Below, piece by piece: positions 16,101-31,300 of a stretch of DNA of 64,000 bases. Within the stretch, counting starts at the first letter, position 1. Each line of letters begins with the position of its first letter. The notes under the pieces are model-generated. The model worked only from the letters and a program-made list of their open reading frames with translations, did no database searches and had not been told where the DNA came from. The stretch covers positions 1,861,001 through 1,925,000 of the forward strand of contig NC_135566.1 in the NCBI RefSeq assembly GCF_964340395.1. Direction: 5' to 3'. The translations under genes and the position numbers were made by a program. The stretch comes from Glandiceps talaboti (lineage: Eukaryota > Hemichordata > Enteropneusta > Spengelidae).

Positions 16101-16895
16101 TGGTCCTGAGGAAAACACCTGCTCCGAACAACATGCACAATGAAATTGAACCAATCATGCATATCCTACATACTATGTTTACAACAACTTGAAAGTGATC
16201 GTGCAAGTCTGTATAAAACCACACAAACTAAACTATGGTGTTTGTTTATTCTGCTTGTGTTTTATGCTATAAATTTGGCAGATAGCCATATTCCTGATCA
16301 AAATATTGATTAATATCTAGAGTATGTAGTGAATGTGATAATCATACCAAGACTGTCAAGTCCAAAGATCTGTACAAATTTCATGATTACTAGATTTTCA
16401 TCACAAAAACAGGTGTTCAATGCATCTATCTATCTACCTACCTACCTACCTACATTTACCTACCTACCTACCCCATGCTACCTATCCACCCTACCTACCT
16501 ACCTACCTACCTACCTAGCTATCCCACCCTACCTACCTACCTACCTACCTATCTACTTTCTTGTGTCCTCTAAGCCAATTTGACATGCCAGTAATGCACA
16601 TGAATTCCTTGTGACCCACCAATATCTAGTGTTCCCATCTCTTACTATGTGGTGACAGACACACACATGCATTCATATGTATGTACTACACACATACAGA
16701 CTGTCACCTGACTGACAGGCAGGCAGGCAGGGATGCATGCATACATACATACATACATACATACATACATACATACATACATACATACATACATACATAC
16801 ATACATACATACATACATACATACATACATACATACATACATACATACATACATAAATACATACATACATAAATACATACATACATACATAGTTA

Positions 16896-16926
<31 letters not shown>

Positions 16927-16937
16927 CGTACATATGT

Positions 16938-16974
<37 letters not shown>

Positions 16975-19900
16975 AATTGCTAAAAGTATGAATTACAAGT
17001 AAGTCTTAGGAGATCTACTTACAAACATCATAAGTAGTATACTATAACATCACAAATCAGTACAGTAGTTGTGTTAAAAAATGGTAGATGGTGAAAAAAA
17101 TCAATAGTAAACTTGAGTATGTTTAACCATTACAAATTGCTAACTACAGTGTAAGATACTTGAAATTTATTGAACCAATCTTGCATATTAATTTCATCTA
17201 ATGGAACTCAGTTTGTCATATTGACGGAAAGTGGTAGACGAAGCCCATTAACGTTTCCTACTCAATACGCCAATATAGCACTCGTAAGCACGTAGTCCAA
17301 TTGGAAATCAATGAGCTGAATTCACTAAATGAATGTATAGCAAGGATTTCACCATTACTGTAATGTATTCTGTTAGATTACTATAATTGGCACTAACGTC
17401 TGTCCAGATGTATGCTAGCATGTAGTAACCATTGTACGACTTCAAATATCTTTCTTTGAGTTTTTACTTTTATTCAACCATAACGTCTATCCAGATGTAT
17501 GCTACCATTTAGTAAAATAGACATTTGCCATTGTACAACCTCAAATATCTTGTGGCGTTTTACTTTTATTCCAGAATAACATCCATCCAGATATATGTTA
17601 GCATTTACAAAACACAAATGTAGTAAATGAGGTTCTCAACATTTTACTTGTTAAAAAAAATAACGAAACAAAACCAAAAAAACACACGATATTTTTGAAA
17701 TTTACTTGTTCAGACAAGTTCAAACATGTTTTAGAGTTTTTGGTATTGTATTCAACCAACTATATTTAATGATACAATACATGCAAATTGTTATAGTAAG
17801 GTATAGGTTGTAAATGATCAGTTACGAAAGTTTTGGGGTCATCACATTTTATAAAAATGACTTGATCTTGTTTATGGAATAGTCTTCAAATTGTAAGTTG
17901 GAATGTAACCGACCAATTAGAAGCAATTGTAGGTTTACAATTATAAGTTGAAATGTAACTGACCAATTACAAACAGTTACAGAGTTCAAATTGTAATTTG
18001 GAATGTAACCGACCAATTACAAACAGTTATGGAGTCATCATATTTTAATGAAAATGACAGCAAAATAACATTTGAGTATGACATCAAATTATTTGTGCAC
18101 TGATTTCTGAAAACATCAACTTTTTGGAATAATGTAATATAGAAGCCTGTTGGTATGGAAACAAGATAGGAACTTCCTACTGTAACAGTATCGGTAGGTT
18201 TTGTAGTTTGCTAAATCATGCATGACATGGCTTTTGTATATAGCAGTGGTTTAAAGCAAATATGAACTATGATATTTGTGAAAATCTGTCCCTGAGGTGT
18301 ATCCTATTTTCATAGATAAAAATAGACAAACTTATAGACTGAAGCAGTAGTCATCTAAAAGCTAATGGTAATACCAGTACTTCTCATGACTTTTAAGAAA
18401 CCATGGCAAATGACTTCAACGTGTGTAAAAATGTACCAGTAATTTTTATCTCATTCGAAACCATATTTAGCAAATAACTCTCTAATGTTGCTACTTTTAT
18501 CATTTTGGAAACCATAGCAACTTCATTTAAAGTGGCACAAGCTGAGTTTATAAGCTTTTTACTCAAGTGAAAATACTTACAAAAAACTTCAACTAAACTA
18601 CTCTAGAATAATTTTAATGTTGATAGATGCCTTCAAAGACCACAATTTATGTTCTGGTATTGTTGGAACTGTTGATAGCGTAGCAGAAACTTCCTGTACA
18701 TTTTTTGATAAGTATAATAAATTACATCATTGATCATTTATAAATTGTATCCTAATAGTAATACCTAGTTTGAGTTCAGTTAATTGCAAGTGATGATAGG
18801 TATACATCAGTAAGGAAAATACGTTGAGTACTTATTATACAGAAAAAAATTACAACCCCCCAAAAAAAAAAAAAAAAAAAAAACTCAGCATGTGCCTCCA
18901 TTACCATAATAAGTTTTATCTCAATGAAAACCTGTACAAATGACTTTAGTGAAAAATCACAAATTTTGTCTTGAAAGTTAAGACAAACAATATATATATA
19001 TATTTCTGATTCAAATACTATGTCAAATTATGAAATTATATGAATTATTAATAATTTAGACTGACAGTGATACTAGAATAAACTATCTGCTAAGTAACTG
19101 TCATTGAAATTATCCCTAGGAAATTTATCATGTACTGATGCCCAATAATCTATGGATAGGTTTATGATAATTGTCTATTTCTGATATTTCATAATTATAT
19201 TTTGATATTATTTAATACATACAATGTACTAATAGCTCCCAAGTTGTGTAAAAGTAAATTTTGTTTTCCCAATAGACACATGTAGGAATTTAACAATAAT
19301 GTGTACGAGGGAGATGTGTAAATGTAAATAATTATGTACATGTAAGGTTTATCTAGACAAAGTCTATGTGAGTACCCCAGGTATTTTACCAGGGTTCCCA
19401 TCAAAACTGCACCTAATAGAACAAGGTATGGAAATCTAGATACCCGTTTTACCAAATTTCCCCTCTGTTACCAAGGTTACCATCAGAATTTGGGTACAAG
19501 ACCTAAAAATCTATGCACATTTAACCAACTTTTCACCTTATGTGGTACCATGGTGCCTTATGCTGTTAAGAAAAGGATGATATATGACTGAACCCCATGA
19601 TGCGCGAGTGCAAGTTTAGCATAATCGTGGTATTTGCACAAGTGCTTGCAGTGTTCTCTGCACCCATACTCGCTTCGCTCATGAAAGTACGTGCAGCAGA
19701 AAACACTACAAGCACGAGTGCAAATACCCCTGACTACCCACACTGGCACTCACGTGACATGGGGTTCTGTTATTATTACATAATATTATGTTTATCTGAA
19801 ATGGCAAATTTCCATAAAAATCATACAGCACGATCACACGATTTCATGTGTAGCGAACTATCACATCCTCATTTGCATATCATTTGTATCCAGGTATACA

Positions 19901-20775
19901 ATAATGTTTTCAGTATTGCACTGCAGTGAAAATATCACTAGTATGCTTGTGCATCAGTGCAAATAATCTCTGGTACATATGTAATAGTGTACATTATGTA
20001 TCTCTCTGTATGATGCCAGCAAGATTTCATACAAGTAGAAAATGAAATAAGTCTAAGTTATATTTCTGCAGTTGATATTTCTATTTAGTACATTGCAATA
20101 GCTACTTACATGTAGTGTGAAGAAGTAGGAACCCTTATTTGCATATTTCACATGGATGCATTCAAATATAGGAATTAACCACATCTGCAATGTATTAAAC
20201 AGAAAGTCAGAGATCTGGTTTGAATGTTGATTTGCATACTTAAACATGAAAATAGCTGTATCCTTGAGATGATTTATGTTGTTAAAAGCATTTTCTGTAT
20301 GTCTACTCTTGCTTGCAATTGATCACTTGGGGACTAAAAAAAGGAATACATGATGGCGACTGTCTCTAAACAGTGCTTTCACTATATTAACAAACCCAAG
20401 TTGCTCATAATACATTACACATACAGCTATATTCAGGTTAGTACAAGAAGTGTGCTTGACTTTCTAGTATTGCAAATCCATATCTGTTAATGTTATTCTT
20501 GTATGAAATATGAAATTGTAAACTGTTTAATATGCACCCTTATGTCTGTGATGTAGTAATGACATTAAAAATCATATTTTGGCCTAAGAGATGAATTATG
20601 AATGATAGTTCTAAAGAAAAGGAGTTTGAGGTATCATTATAACTTTCATATTGCACCCTGCAAATATGCCAAATTGTACAATATACGTATCCACACAATC
20701 ATGCACTCATAACATGTACAAACACACTTGTGTGTATACACACACGTATGCACAGGTACACACATACATTTACAG

Positions 20776-20838
<63 letters not shown>

Positions 20839-22144
20839 CTTCTGAAAATATTATGTAAACCTGGTTTTCCATGTTCTAGATGATGAAATCTTTATGGCTA
20901 GAGTATATGACCTTTACAGACATTAGTCATTTGACTTAATACATTATACACACCCTCCTCTAGACACTAGTCATCACACACCTTCCTCCCAAGGTAGGCA
21001 TAAAATGTTGCCCTGGTAACTGTTTCTACCACTAGTCATGACAACCCTATGGATAAAGTCTTAAAGATGCATCATCTGTACTTCTTGAAAAATAATGCAG
21101 CAAAATTTAATTTCCTTCAGGGCGGCCCACGTACATGTAAAATTTGACAAATATGTATTCTATAAATTCTTTTCATTTAACTTAAAGTACATCTCAGAAA
21201 TAAACTGTTTAACTTTTTCTTTTACTTTGTTGAAGAAAACTCAAGCCCATTGTCAGTTAAAATCACTGAAAGAAAATAAGGAGTCACTACACAAATTGTT
21301 GTAATAGAGATCAAAATGATATGAGTATCAAAATTCAGCCATTTTAGAATCCAATATGGCTGCCAACTACATTTTGTACTGTCTTAAAAAATTATCAATT
21401 TTCTGTGAAAACAAGACTGTGAACCTCCAAATTTCTTTTGATATTTTAAAAAGGACCTAAAGGTCTTTCACACGATGAAGTTTGGAAAATTCTAAGAACT
21501 TTTATAGGGAAATTGGTCAAGGTACAATTTTACCTTAACTGCATTTCATTGTAAGACTTACATTAGAGCCTAAACAGCAATTACCTAATTCTTGCATTGA
21601 TTGACATGAAAATTATTTTATTTTCCAATTTTGTGAATGATGTAAAATTGTTTTCACCTTCACCTGAAGACTCACCTAGCTGTTATTAAAACACCGGAAT
21701 ATTTCCAGTCATAATTGGTTTTAATATTCCAACCTTCACCTCATTACCAAAATTACTAAATGTTTTGAGCAATCGCCTTGACTTGAAAATCACACTATTT
21801 ATCCAGCCATTAATTTAACTCAGAAAATACTTTATCGGTCCAGCCTTCACCTAATTTCATAACTTAAGAGTACTTAGTTGTCTGTAATAAGTCTTCCTTC
21901 CTGTAAATGTAGAGTGAGTTGAAGGCCATACATCCACATCAAGAATTACTCTACAAAGGAATTGAATTGAATTTAACCATGGTTGGCTGGCAGTGATCAT
22001 CATTTCAATATTCATTATAAAATACCATCAAGAAATCATATATATACATACATACAGTATGGACTATAGATTTTATTAAGTCTATAATACTCTACTACTG
22101 ATATTACATTGCGTACTGTTCTCCCTAGTGAGACACCTTTACCA

Positions 22145-22218
<74 letters not shown>

Positions 22219-22245
22219 GCACACACACGCGCGCACGCACACACA

Positions 22246-22330
<85 letters not shown>

Positions 22331-25300
22331 TCACAAATTTAGATATTTACTGATGTCATTGATGACGCCTGTAAAGCTTGTTAGATATCTTGGAAGTATT
22401 TGTACTCCATGTATGTGTATTGAAGCAAAGCACTATTTCAATATTCACTTTAATAAGTGTGTCGGTACAAGAACAAGAAATTGAACCATGACTTATCAGT
22501 TATGTATATTTACAGTAGAAACCATTACTCAATCCAATCATTACAGTCATCTGACCTGGTTCTAATACTAAAGTATTTTTATCAGTGTGAAAAAGAATAT
22601 TAATTATGCTGTCTGTGCAAATTTTAAACCAGTGACGTTGTGGATGGACTTGTGAATTGAATGTCCAAAAAAAAGTGGGGACGTAAAAGTGATAAACTAG
22701 TGAAGTGGCCACACAAAAAGTCATCCTTTATTATCATTTTGTGTTGGGAGCTACATTTTTGTAGTTTAAATGTCTCTGTAATAGAAACAACGGGAAACTG
22801 AAATTGTTGTATACGCTTGTGTACATCACATTATTTTGTATTTGTTGATGAAATCATGAAAATGTTATATTTTAGTTTTTCCATTAAATGGTTTGCTGTA
22901 ATAGTAATACACAACTTTGTATTGTATTTGACAGTGTACAGATTAGAATTACAGATCACATATCATCAAGTACATTGTATATACCTACCTCTATGTATGT
23001 GCTATGTGTAGTGTGACCTCATACTGTGTATACATCTGTCTTGTCCAGCAGTCTACATGTTAATGTGTCTGTTACTTGGCAACAAATATATTTGATTTCA
23101 AGCTGATCAAAGAGGAAAAATGCTCAGTGCAATAACAATTATTCTTTAGTTTGGAAGATGTTATAGTCATTTCATGTCATTTTAAGTCATTTTATGACAT
23201 TTCCCATCAGATATTTAAGAGAATGGATGAGTAAATACAGTTGTGCATACACAGCTCAGTTAGATGTAGATACAATCACAAAATGTCATAGCCATGATCT
23301 CAGTTTTGAGTTTAGCCGATCTAGTCTAGTTGTAGTTGTACAAATAGGTTTTTGTATTTGCTGAAGTCTGTTGTCATTTGTTCGACACAGAGAAAAATTG
23401 AAACAACATTGATCATGAATTGGTTGTAATGTAGTAGAAGGGGTCATTTTTGTAAACCACTGGCCTCATTATGGCTGCGCAGATGCCACATTATTTTTCG
23501 TTGCTTCATCTGAAAAATGTGTGATAACGACACCATTACAGCCTTCATTTCTGAAATGATTTCAGATCTCTCTGAATTGTACAAGTTATAGATATTTGCA
23601 TGTTAGTAAAGTCTGCTGTCATAAAACATTACAGTATGTTTATCATGAAAGCACTAAGATTCATATACAAGTTTTCTCCTTCCACTTTTGATTGTGGAAC
23701 AGACATGATGTCATTCAGAGTCTAGAATTTATGAAATTTATTTGTTCATTATGTATATTGTAAAGTGATGACCAAATAACATGGTCTCAGTTTTTTACTT
23801 GAATAGATACATATATTGTAGAGTTGTATATTATGTTAATTTTCATGTTGAACTTGGTCCAGTGTGTTGTCATTTAGGGTGTATACTGTATACTATGTGT
23901 TGATTATAGTGTGACATCACTATGAGAGTAGATGCATTGATGTAAGAATGCTGTGTCATATGTGTGAATAAAGTCTTATAGGGGATGCTTTGTATGGAAA
24001 TCACAAATCACCAGGTTATTTACCATTAGGTGTTCGTACTGAATATATCAAGTGTAAATCTGATGCACTGACTGAATTTTGCCATATAGAATTGAGGACA
24101 TTAAGTATATATGTATTTGATGTACAGGTAAATTCGAGTGTATGTATGATGCACTGACTGTGGATTTCACCACATGAAATTCAGGACATTAAGTATACAT
24201 ATTTGATGTATAGGTAAATGCAAGTGTATGTATGATGCACTTACTGACTGAGTCTCACACTGTGGATTTCACCATATATTTTTTCTGAGTGAACTCAATG
24301 TTTGTGTTTCTTTTCTTGTCTCTACAGGCATGTGCAGATTATTTAGACTTAGCCCAGACACAAGGTAGGAAGTGGCAGCGAGCTCTGCAGCATGAAAGAG
24401 AGCAGCGTATCCGCTTAGAAGAAACGATAGAACTACTAGCCAAACAACATAACACATTAGAAAGAGCCTGCAGGGGAAACTTAACTGGTGATAATAAAGG
24501 TAATCCATCAGGTATGTGTACATGGCAAGTCGTAAACTAAAATATTTTTTTTTGTCTCAATTGTCTTAACATTTCCTATATGTGTGTATACTTTTATTTG
24601 CCATATCCTGACTTTTCTACTTACCCATTATCAATTCTTTATCATATGAAAATGTTTTCCCAAGATTTGGAAAAAAGATACAAAAAAATAACCATATGTT
24701 GTACAATATACAATATGCTGCATATTTATTCATGGAAATGTCATTTTTAGACAGTATATGAATATATGGTATTCCTTATATAATTTCAAATATCTATTTC
24801 AAAGTGATATTAAAGATTGACAAATCATTTGACTGATTTTCCATTCAAATTTAAATATAATTCAAATTATATATAATTTAATTAAGATGATATTGTTATT
24901 AAACTTGGGAAAACAGATCCTATAGTATTCTTACCTAAGTTTTGTTTCCTACGTTCCTTGTTCTTCTTATTTTTTTATGTTCTTATGTTAGTTGGTTCAC
25001 TTCGACTAAGCAAGTCAACTTCAGTTCCTGTGATGACCAAGAATGGAGTCAAAACAAGTGGTCTTAATAGTACCATGATACTTGGTAATTTTCATTTCTT
25101 ATCCATTACATTCCTTTGCCGATATCTTTGTTTACTTTCTTTTTGTATTATTTACACTTCGCATAGTAAGATGGGTTTTTTTTCAATATTTTCTATAGTT
25201 TTCTCATACCAACAAAGTCTTTACTCACAGAGTCACACATTTTCCGTGAAATCTAAATTTTCACTGACATCTCGTCCTCATTGTCAGGGTGTAGTACTAC

Positions 25301-28300
25301 AATGGGTTATTATCATATACAAGAGACATGTAAAACAAGCTGGACTCACACAGCTGAGATTTGGTTCCCAGCATCACAATTTAGATTGGGCTTCCTCTGT
25401 GGTACACACCTGGCAGTGCTGACGAGACATCAGCAATAATTTGGGTTTCACTTCCAGAAAATGTATTTACTCTGTCAGTAGAAATTTTCGTATGTTAGCT
25501 ATGAAGCCAGAGTCCATGAACATTCATTGTGGTAACATAATCTTAGTAGGTGATTGTGTAGGTGATTGTACATTACCTTGTTAGAAGTCAATCTAATCTC
25601 TGTATTTAGAATATTTCACATCTAATGGTCCTTTGCCTATTTTATTGTATATTTCACCCATAAAGGATAAAAATGGTTGTGAAATAGTGTAAAGAAAATA
25701 ATCAAATCCATTTCTGTACCAACTGTGGCAGATTTGTACAAAACTCAGAAGTGTTCTGATGCATATATATGCCACATAACAAAAAATGACAAATACAGTA
25801 AATATGGAATATAATAAGGAAATCAAAGCAAGGTGAATTCTCCATCAATTCTTGCAGAACTCTGATAAAACTTGGAAGTGTTCTGTGACATGTTTACATC
25901 AAATACAATAAATATAAGATACAATAAAGAAGGCAGATCAAATTCATTTCTAAATCAATTTTTACAGATAAGTACAAAACTTTGGAGTGTTTTTTTTTTT
26001 TTACATATTCTATATTTGTTTCTTCCACAAATGATGAACACAAATGTACAATATTATACTAAAGCAAATAAAGTCACTTTTGTATTCAAGTAGTCAAAAC
26101 TAGCTTACAGAAACTTCCTCCATATCACAGTAAATTTACAGAAACTTCCTCCATATCACAGTAAATTTGACAGTAAATTTATTGAAACTTTATCCCGTTC
26201 ACAGTAAATTTACAGAAACTTCCTCCATATCACAGTAAATTTGACAGTAAATTTATTGAAACTTTATCCCGTTCACAGTAAATTTACAGAAACTTCCTCC
26301 ATATCACAGTAAATTTGACAGTAAATTTATTGAAACTTTATCCCGTTCACAGTAAATTTACAGAAACTTCCTCCATATCACAGTAAATTTGACAGTAAAT
26401 TTATTGAAACTTTATCCCGTTCACAGTAAATTTACAGAAACTTCCTCCATATCACAGTAAATTTGACAGTAAATTTATTGAAACTTTATCCCGTTCACAG
26501 TAAATTTACAGAAACTTCCTCCATATCACAGTAAATTTGACAGTAAATTTATTGAAACTTTATCCCGTTCACAGTAAATTTACAGAAACTTCCTCCATAT
26601 CACAGTAAATTTGACAGTAAATTTACTGAAACTTTATCCCGTTCACAGTAAATTTATAAAAATTTCCTCCATTAAGGAATAAGTTTAACCTTACAGAAAC
26701 TTGCTCCATGTAGGCATAACCTTACAGAAACTTGCTCTATGCAGGCATAACCTTACAGAACCGTCATCCAATGTTGTGTTTGCTTTTCAGGTGGAGCAAC
26801 TGATGACTATAGTGATGATGACAATGAATTTTTTGATGCTATAGATGAATCTCCTAGTTTTACAACTACAGTACAATTACCACCGTCTCATATCAAAGGA
26901 CACAGGTTAGTCCAAAAAATGAGCATTATCATATATTTTTATTTTCCTCTAATCTTTGTGGCTGATTTTATATCTGCTTATAAAATGCTAGTAAAATATG
27001 GTGATCACATTGTATTAATTTGTAGCAGTCTCTTGTGATCAGTTGATTATAATACCAACAGAAATAGTTATATTCACTATAAATGCGAGTGTACCAAATA
27101 TTTGCATGAGACCCAAATTTCAACAAAAAAATTTAAACTTTCATTTATACATTGACTTGTTTGAGGATGGTAATCATTGGTAACTGTGTAAGTCTGGTAA
27201 AAACTACACATTCTCCAAGTTACCTAATTGTATTCAAATCTATTCAAATCTATCCGGATTTACCCTCTGTATTGGCAAGATTCCCAAGCCTTAGCAAACA
27301 ATGAAAAAATACTATAATATAGAGCTGTAGTAAGACAAAGTATGTACATCTTTTCTTCCCATTAAAACAGACGCACAGATAGTGGTGCTAGTGCAACTAG
27401 TATAGCCAGCAGTGAAGGCGCCGCTCCTAAATACGACGATCTTAGCAGTACAGACGATGAAATGTCCACAGACAGACCTGAACCAGGCAGTGTTATAACA
27501 GTAAAGACACAGGGACCACTTCCAAGGAGTGGCTCTGATCATAGTGTAAGTTGGCACACACAAATCTCTCAACTTATCTTGACTTCTTAGCACTATCTGT
27601 CGTCAAAATCAAGTGAAATATTATTATTAGTATTATTATGTGAAACAAGAACATTTTGAACAAGATCTCATCACCCAAGACATCTTGTAACCTGTAAGAT
27701 GATCATCATCATTGTAAACCGTATCCAAACCATAAATTAGCAGGTGACAAATTAAGTATCAAAACAGTTTATATACATTCCAAACTAAATTATTATTATG
27801 GTTCCATCTACAGAATCTATCCGATGCAAGTAGCAAAGGTAGCAGTAAATCTAGTCAATCTAGCTCTCCAGTACAAAGAAAAGGACGCAAAAGGCGTAAG
27901 GCAATACAAGAGAAGCCTAATATGAGCCTCAATTTATGGAGTATAATGAAGAATTGTATAGGCAAAGAACTCTCCAAAATCCCAATGCCAGTAAGTATAC
28001 ATCTCACTTGACCTCTGACTTTTGACCTTTGACCAGACCTTCAAGATTCCTTTTCTATAGATTGAACTCGGCTACATTCTTATTGACCCTTTGACCTTAT
28101 TGAACTAATTTTATATCAGATCTGGACTTTTCAGGTATTCTTAGTGCATTGTTTATAGCATATTTCAAGTACTCAATATATTTTGTTTGACCTTTGTACC
28201 CATCCTCGTTCCCAGGCAACTTTATGTATCCATCTGTTATAACCATGAATGATTCAGACAGTATAAATTTTACACAATATACTGAATAACAATAATGATG

Positions 28301-31300
28301 AAGACAGAAGGACATATAAAATTTAGAACACAGATATACTTCATTGCATAAAATAGATTTAGATTGAAATTGAACTTGAAGAATACAAATAATGATGAAA
28401 TAATAATAATTTCCAGCCTGTCGAGTCTTATTTAGTGATATTTGTTCCAGTTCATTTGTAATCCCTTAGGAGTAATAAAACACAATATTCATGTCACATA
28501 CAATAAGTTGATCTTGACTTGTTCCATTTATAATCATTCAATTGGAAACTTATTCCAATTATCCTTTGGTAATATCAATTCTCATAAAAAAAATGTACAT
28601 GTGAAAACTTGACACATGAATTTAGCCTCTCGTATTACGTCTAAATTTTAAATACATGATTAATATTTTTTATTTTAAATTTACTCTATTTATATACTAT
28701 GTAACATCCTTGAATTTTGAAAGGAAAGTATGTAATGTGTGTCTTTAATCAAACTATTTCTATAAATGTTTGTCCACAATCATCCACAATTAATGTTTGC
28801 ATGAACACAAAAAGAGATGTATAAAATGTAGAATACATCCAAGGTCAGGTAATAATTTCAAATGGTTTCATGAACACAAAAAGAGATGTGTAAAATTTAG
28901 AATACATCCAAGATCGCGATAATTTCAGATGTTTCCATGAACACATAAAGAGACATGTAAAATTTAGTACACTTTTGACAAAGAGAAAGCAATAAGATTC
29001 AGAATACATACCAAATCAGGGTAATTACAAATATTTTCATGAACACATAGAAAGACAAATTCAGATTGAGTGAAAATTTGCTATAAACGCATAAAGAAAG
29101 AAAACAAATTAGGACACTTCAAATCTGAATAAGAACTCCAAGAGATTTTCATTATAGAGAAATGAGTACAAGTTAAAATCAAGAAAAGGTTTCCAAAGCT
29201 GTCACTAACATGTGTTGACAGATACAACCTACATCTTTCACTTGAATTAAAGATCTGACTGTGTATATGTGATTGTTAGTAATTCATCACAAAAGGTTTG
29301 CCTTATAAGGTAAATGATAGATATACATATGTACTTAAGAAATATGTTGACGTTCAAGGTTCAAGGAGAAAGCCATATATCTTGATTGTGACGTGCTGTA
29401 GGAATTTAACTGGCTTGTATTTGATGCTTCCATTTAATGGCCTTGAGACTGTAGGGTTTTCAAAGTGAATTTACATGTATTACAAGTACTGACAGCAAGC
29501 TGTAAGATTTATGGTGCGATTACTTCATTTTATCATATGTGTTCTTGAGATTGAATGTTTTATTCATTCTAAGTGATTTTACATCAATTACAAATATTTT
29601 AATCCAAACCTGGACATTTCTTTAGGCATATCACATTTATTGATTATGTATGTTGATGGTTATAAACATAAAAATGTATCAGTTATATTATAACTAGACA
29701 AAATAATTGTCAACTTGCTATACTCTCAGTTTGGTATACCAGGGGTATATTGATAACTGCACTGATTAATACTGAGTATATAGAGAGCATATATTGCAAA
29801 GCTGTACTTTGAGAATATGTATACTAGAGTAGTCTATTGAGCTGTCCTACTACACAGCTATACTTTGAGAATATGTATACTAGAGTAGTTTATTGAACTG
29901 TACTGTACTGTACAGCTGGACTTTGAGACCATATACTAGAGTATTCTATTGAACTGTACTATGCAGCTGTACTTTGAGACCATATACTAGAGTAGTCTAT
30001 TGAACTGTACTGTACAGCTGTACTTTGAGACCATATACTGGAGTAGTCTATTGAACTGTACTGTACAGCTGTACTTTGAGACCATATACTGGAATACCGG
30101 TAGTCTATTGAACTGTACTATACAGCTATACTTTGATTGAATTGTATTGCAAGGCTATACTTAGAGAACATTACTGGGTTAGTTGATTCAAATGGCTATA
30201 AACAAGAAAGATATTTTATGCAGACATCTACATTGTATGTGTGTCACCTGATTAATATTCTTCTCTCATCTCTATTCATGACAGGTGAATTTTAATGAAC
30301 CCTTATCAATGCTTCAAAGGTTAACAGAGGACTTTGAGTATGCAGACATCTTAGATAGAGCAGCTCAGTGTGAAGATAGCTGTGAGCAGTTAGCCTATGT
30401 TGCAGCATTTACAGTGTCTTCTTACGCTAATACAACTAATAGGACGGGTAAACCGTTTAATCCACTACTAGGTGAAACGTATGAATGCGATAGAACTGAT
30501 GATTTAGGATGGCGATCAATAGCAGAACAGGTAATGAAATGATGTCTTGTAAATTGTTGAGTAACTACACAACAGTTTTTGATACTTGTGTATGGTTATT
30601 AAATGCAAGACACATAAATAGTCTCTAGTCATAATGTCCAATCATATTAACATACATTTAAAATACTTATTTATTATTGAGATAAATAAGTACAAAAATC
30701 GTCTTTCTGTCAACTTGTACTTAGTTGTGTACAAACAAATAGCACCAAGGAAGAAAGAGGAATAACTTGTACTTAGTTGTGTACAAATAAATATCCCCGA
30801 GGGAGAACGAACATTAATGTGCTGTAGATGACTTTAGTTGATTGGCACCAACACAATATTATTTCTCATATTTATACTAGCCACAAGTGTGTATAATACA
30901 TACAATTACAATTACGTACATAAGATTATAAGTAGGTGAGTTTCTAAGTTGGTTATTGTGTTTCATATTATTTATAACAAAACTACCATAGTAAGTACTC
31001 CATTTATAACTATCTCCACTTTAAAGGTTAGAAAACAGTTCAAAGGTGTGGAAATAAGTTTGTCCTGAACAAACAGATATTCGTATTTAATCCTATGGCT
31101 TCACTGATTAGAATGATCCAAAACCTTAACATTCAAACATCAGGGTTTGACACTTTATTTTTAGGGTGTAATTACATAGATTTTAATACTAGAAATCAAG
31201 TCCGTAAAGGGTTAAAGTCCCATGATTCAGTCCAGGTTCTCACATTAGGATATGGATAACATAGGGTCATTCTTTGTTTTGGACCAACTTTTTGAATAAC

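Larger units (their letters stand above)
956..24327 (+). other. Giant OSBP intron (23.4 kb)
   Basis: The intron joins two phase-0 exons (donor AAT|GTGAGT, acceptor TCTACAG). It contains the simple repeats, tandem duplications, a MITE and a foldback element listed separately. No second gene could be supported on either strand; the open frames inside it are short and mostly lie in CA, CATA or GT repeats. One stretch at 10782-10850 looks like an alternative first exon. Confidence 0.8.
27991..30284 (+). other. OSBP intron with two tandem-repeat blocks
   Basis: 2.3-kb intron between the linker exon and the first full sterol-binding-domain exon. Apart from the repeats at 28798-29060 and 29800-30165 I see nothing in it. 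Confidence 0.6.

Noticed and set aside
22036-22484. Several 70-118 residue frames of Thr-His, Cys-Val or Tyr-Ile-His-Thr (also at 4018-4371, 16645-17002, 20646-20845, 33475-33801, 45219-45467, 61022-61479)
   Set aside because: They are translations of CA, CATA, GT and GTAT microsatellites in several frames at once.
25085-25422. Long open frame after the candidate cassette exon
   Set aside because: Only the part up to the donor at 25084 has splice and phase support; the rest is intron-like sequence open by chance.
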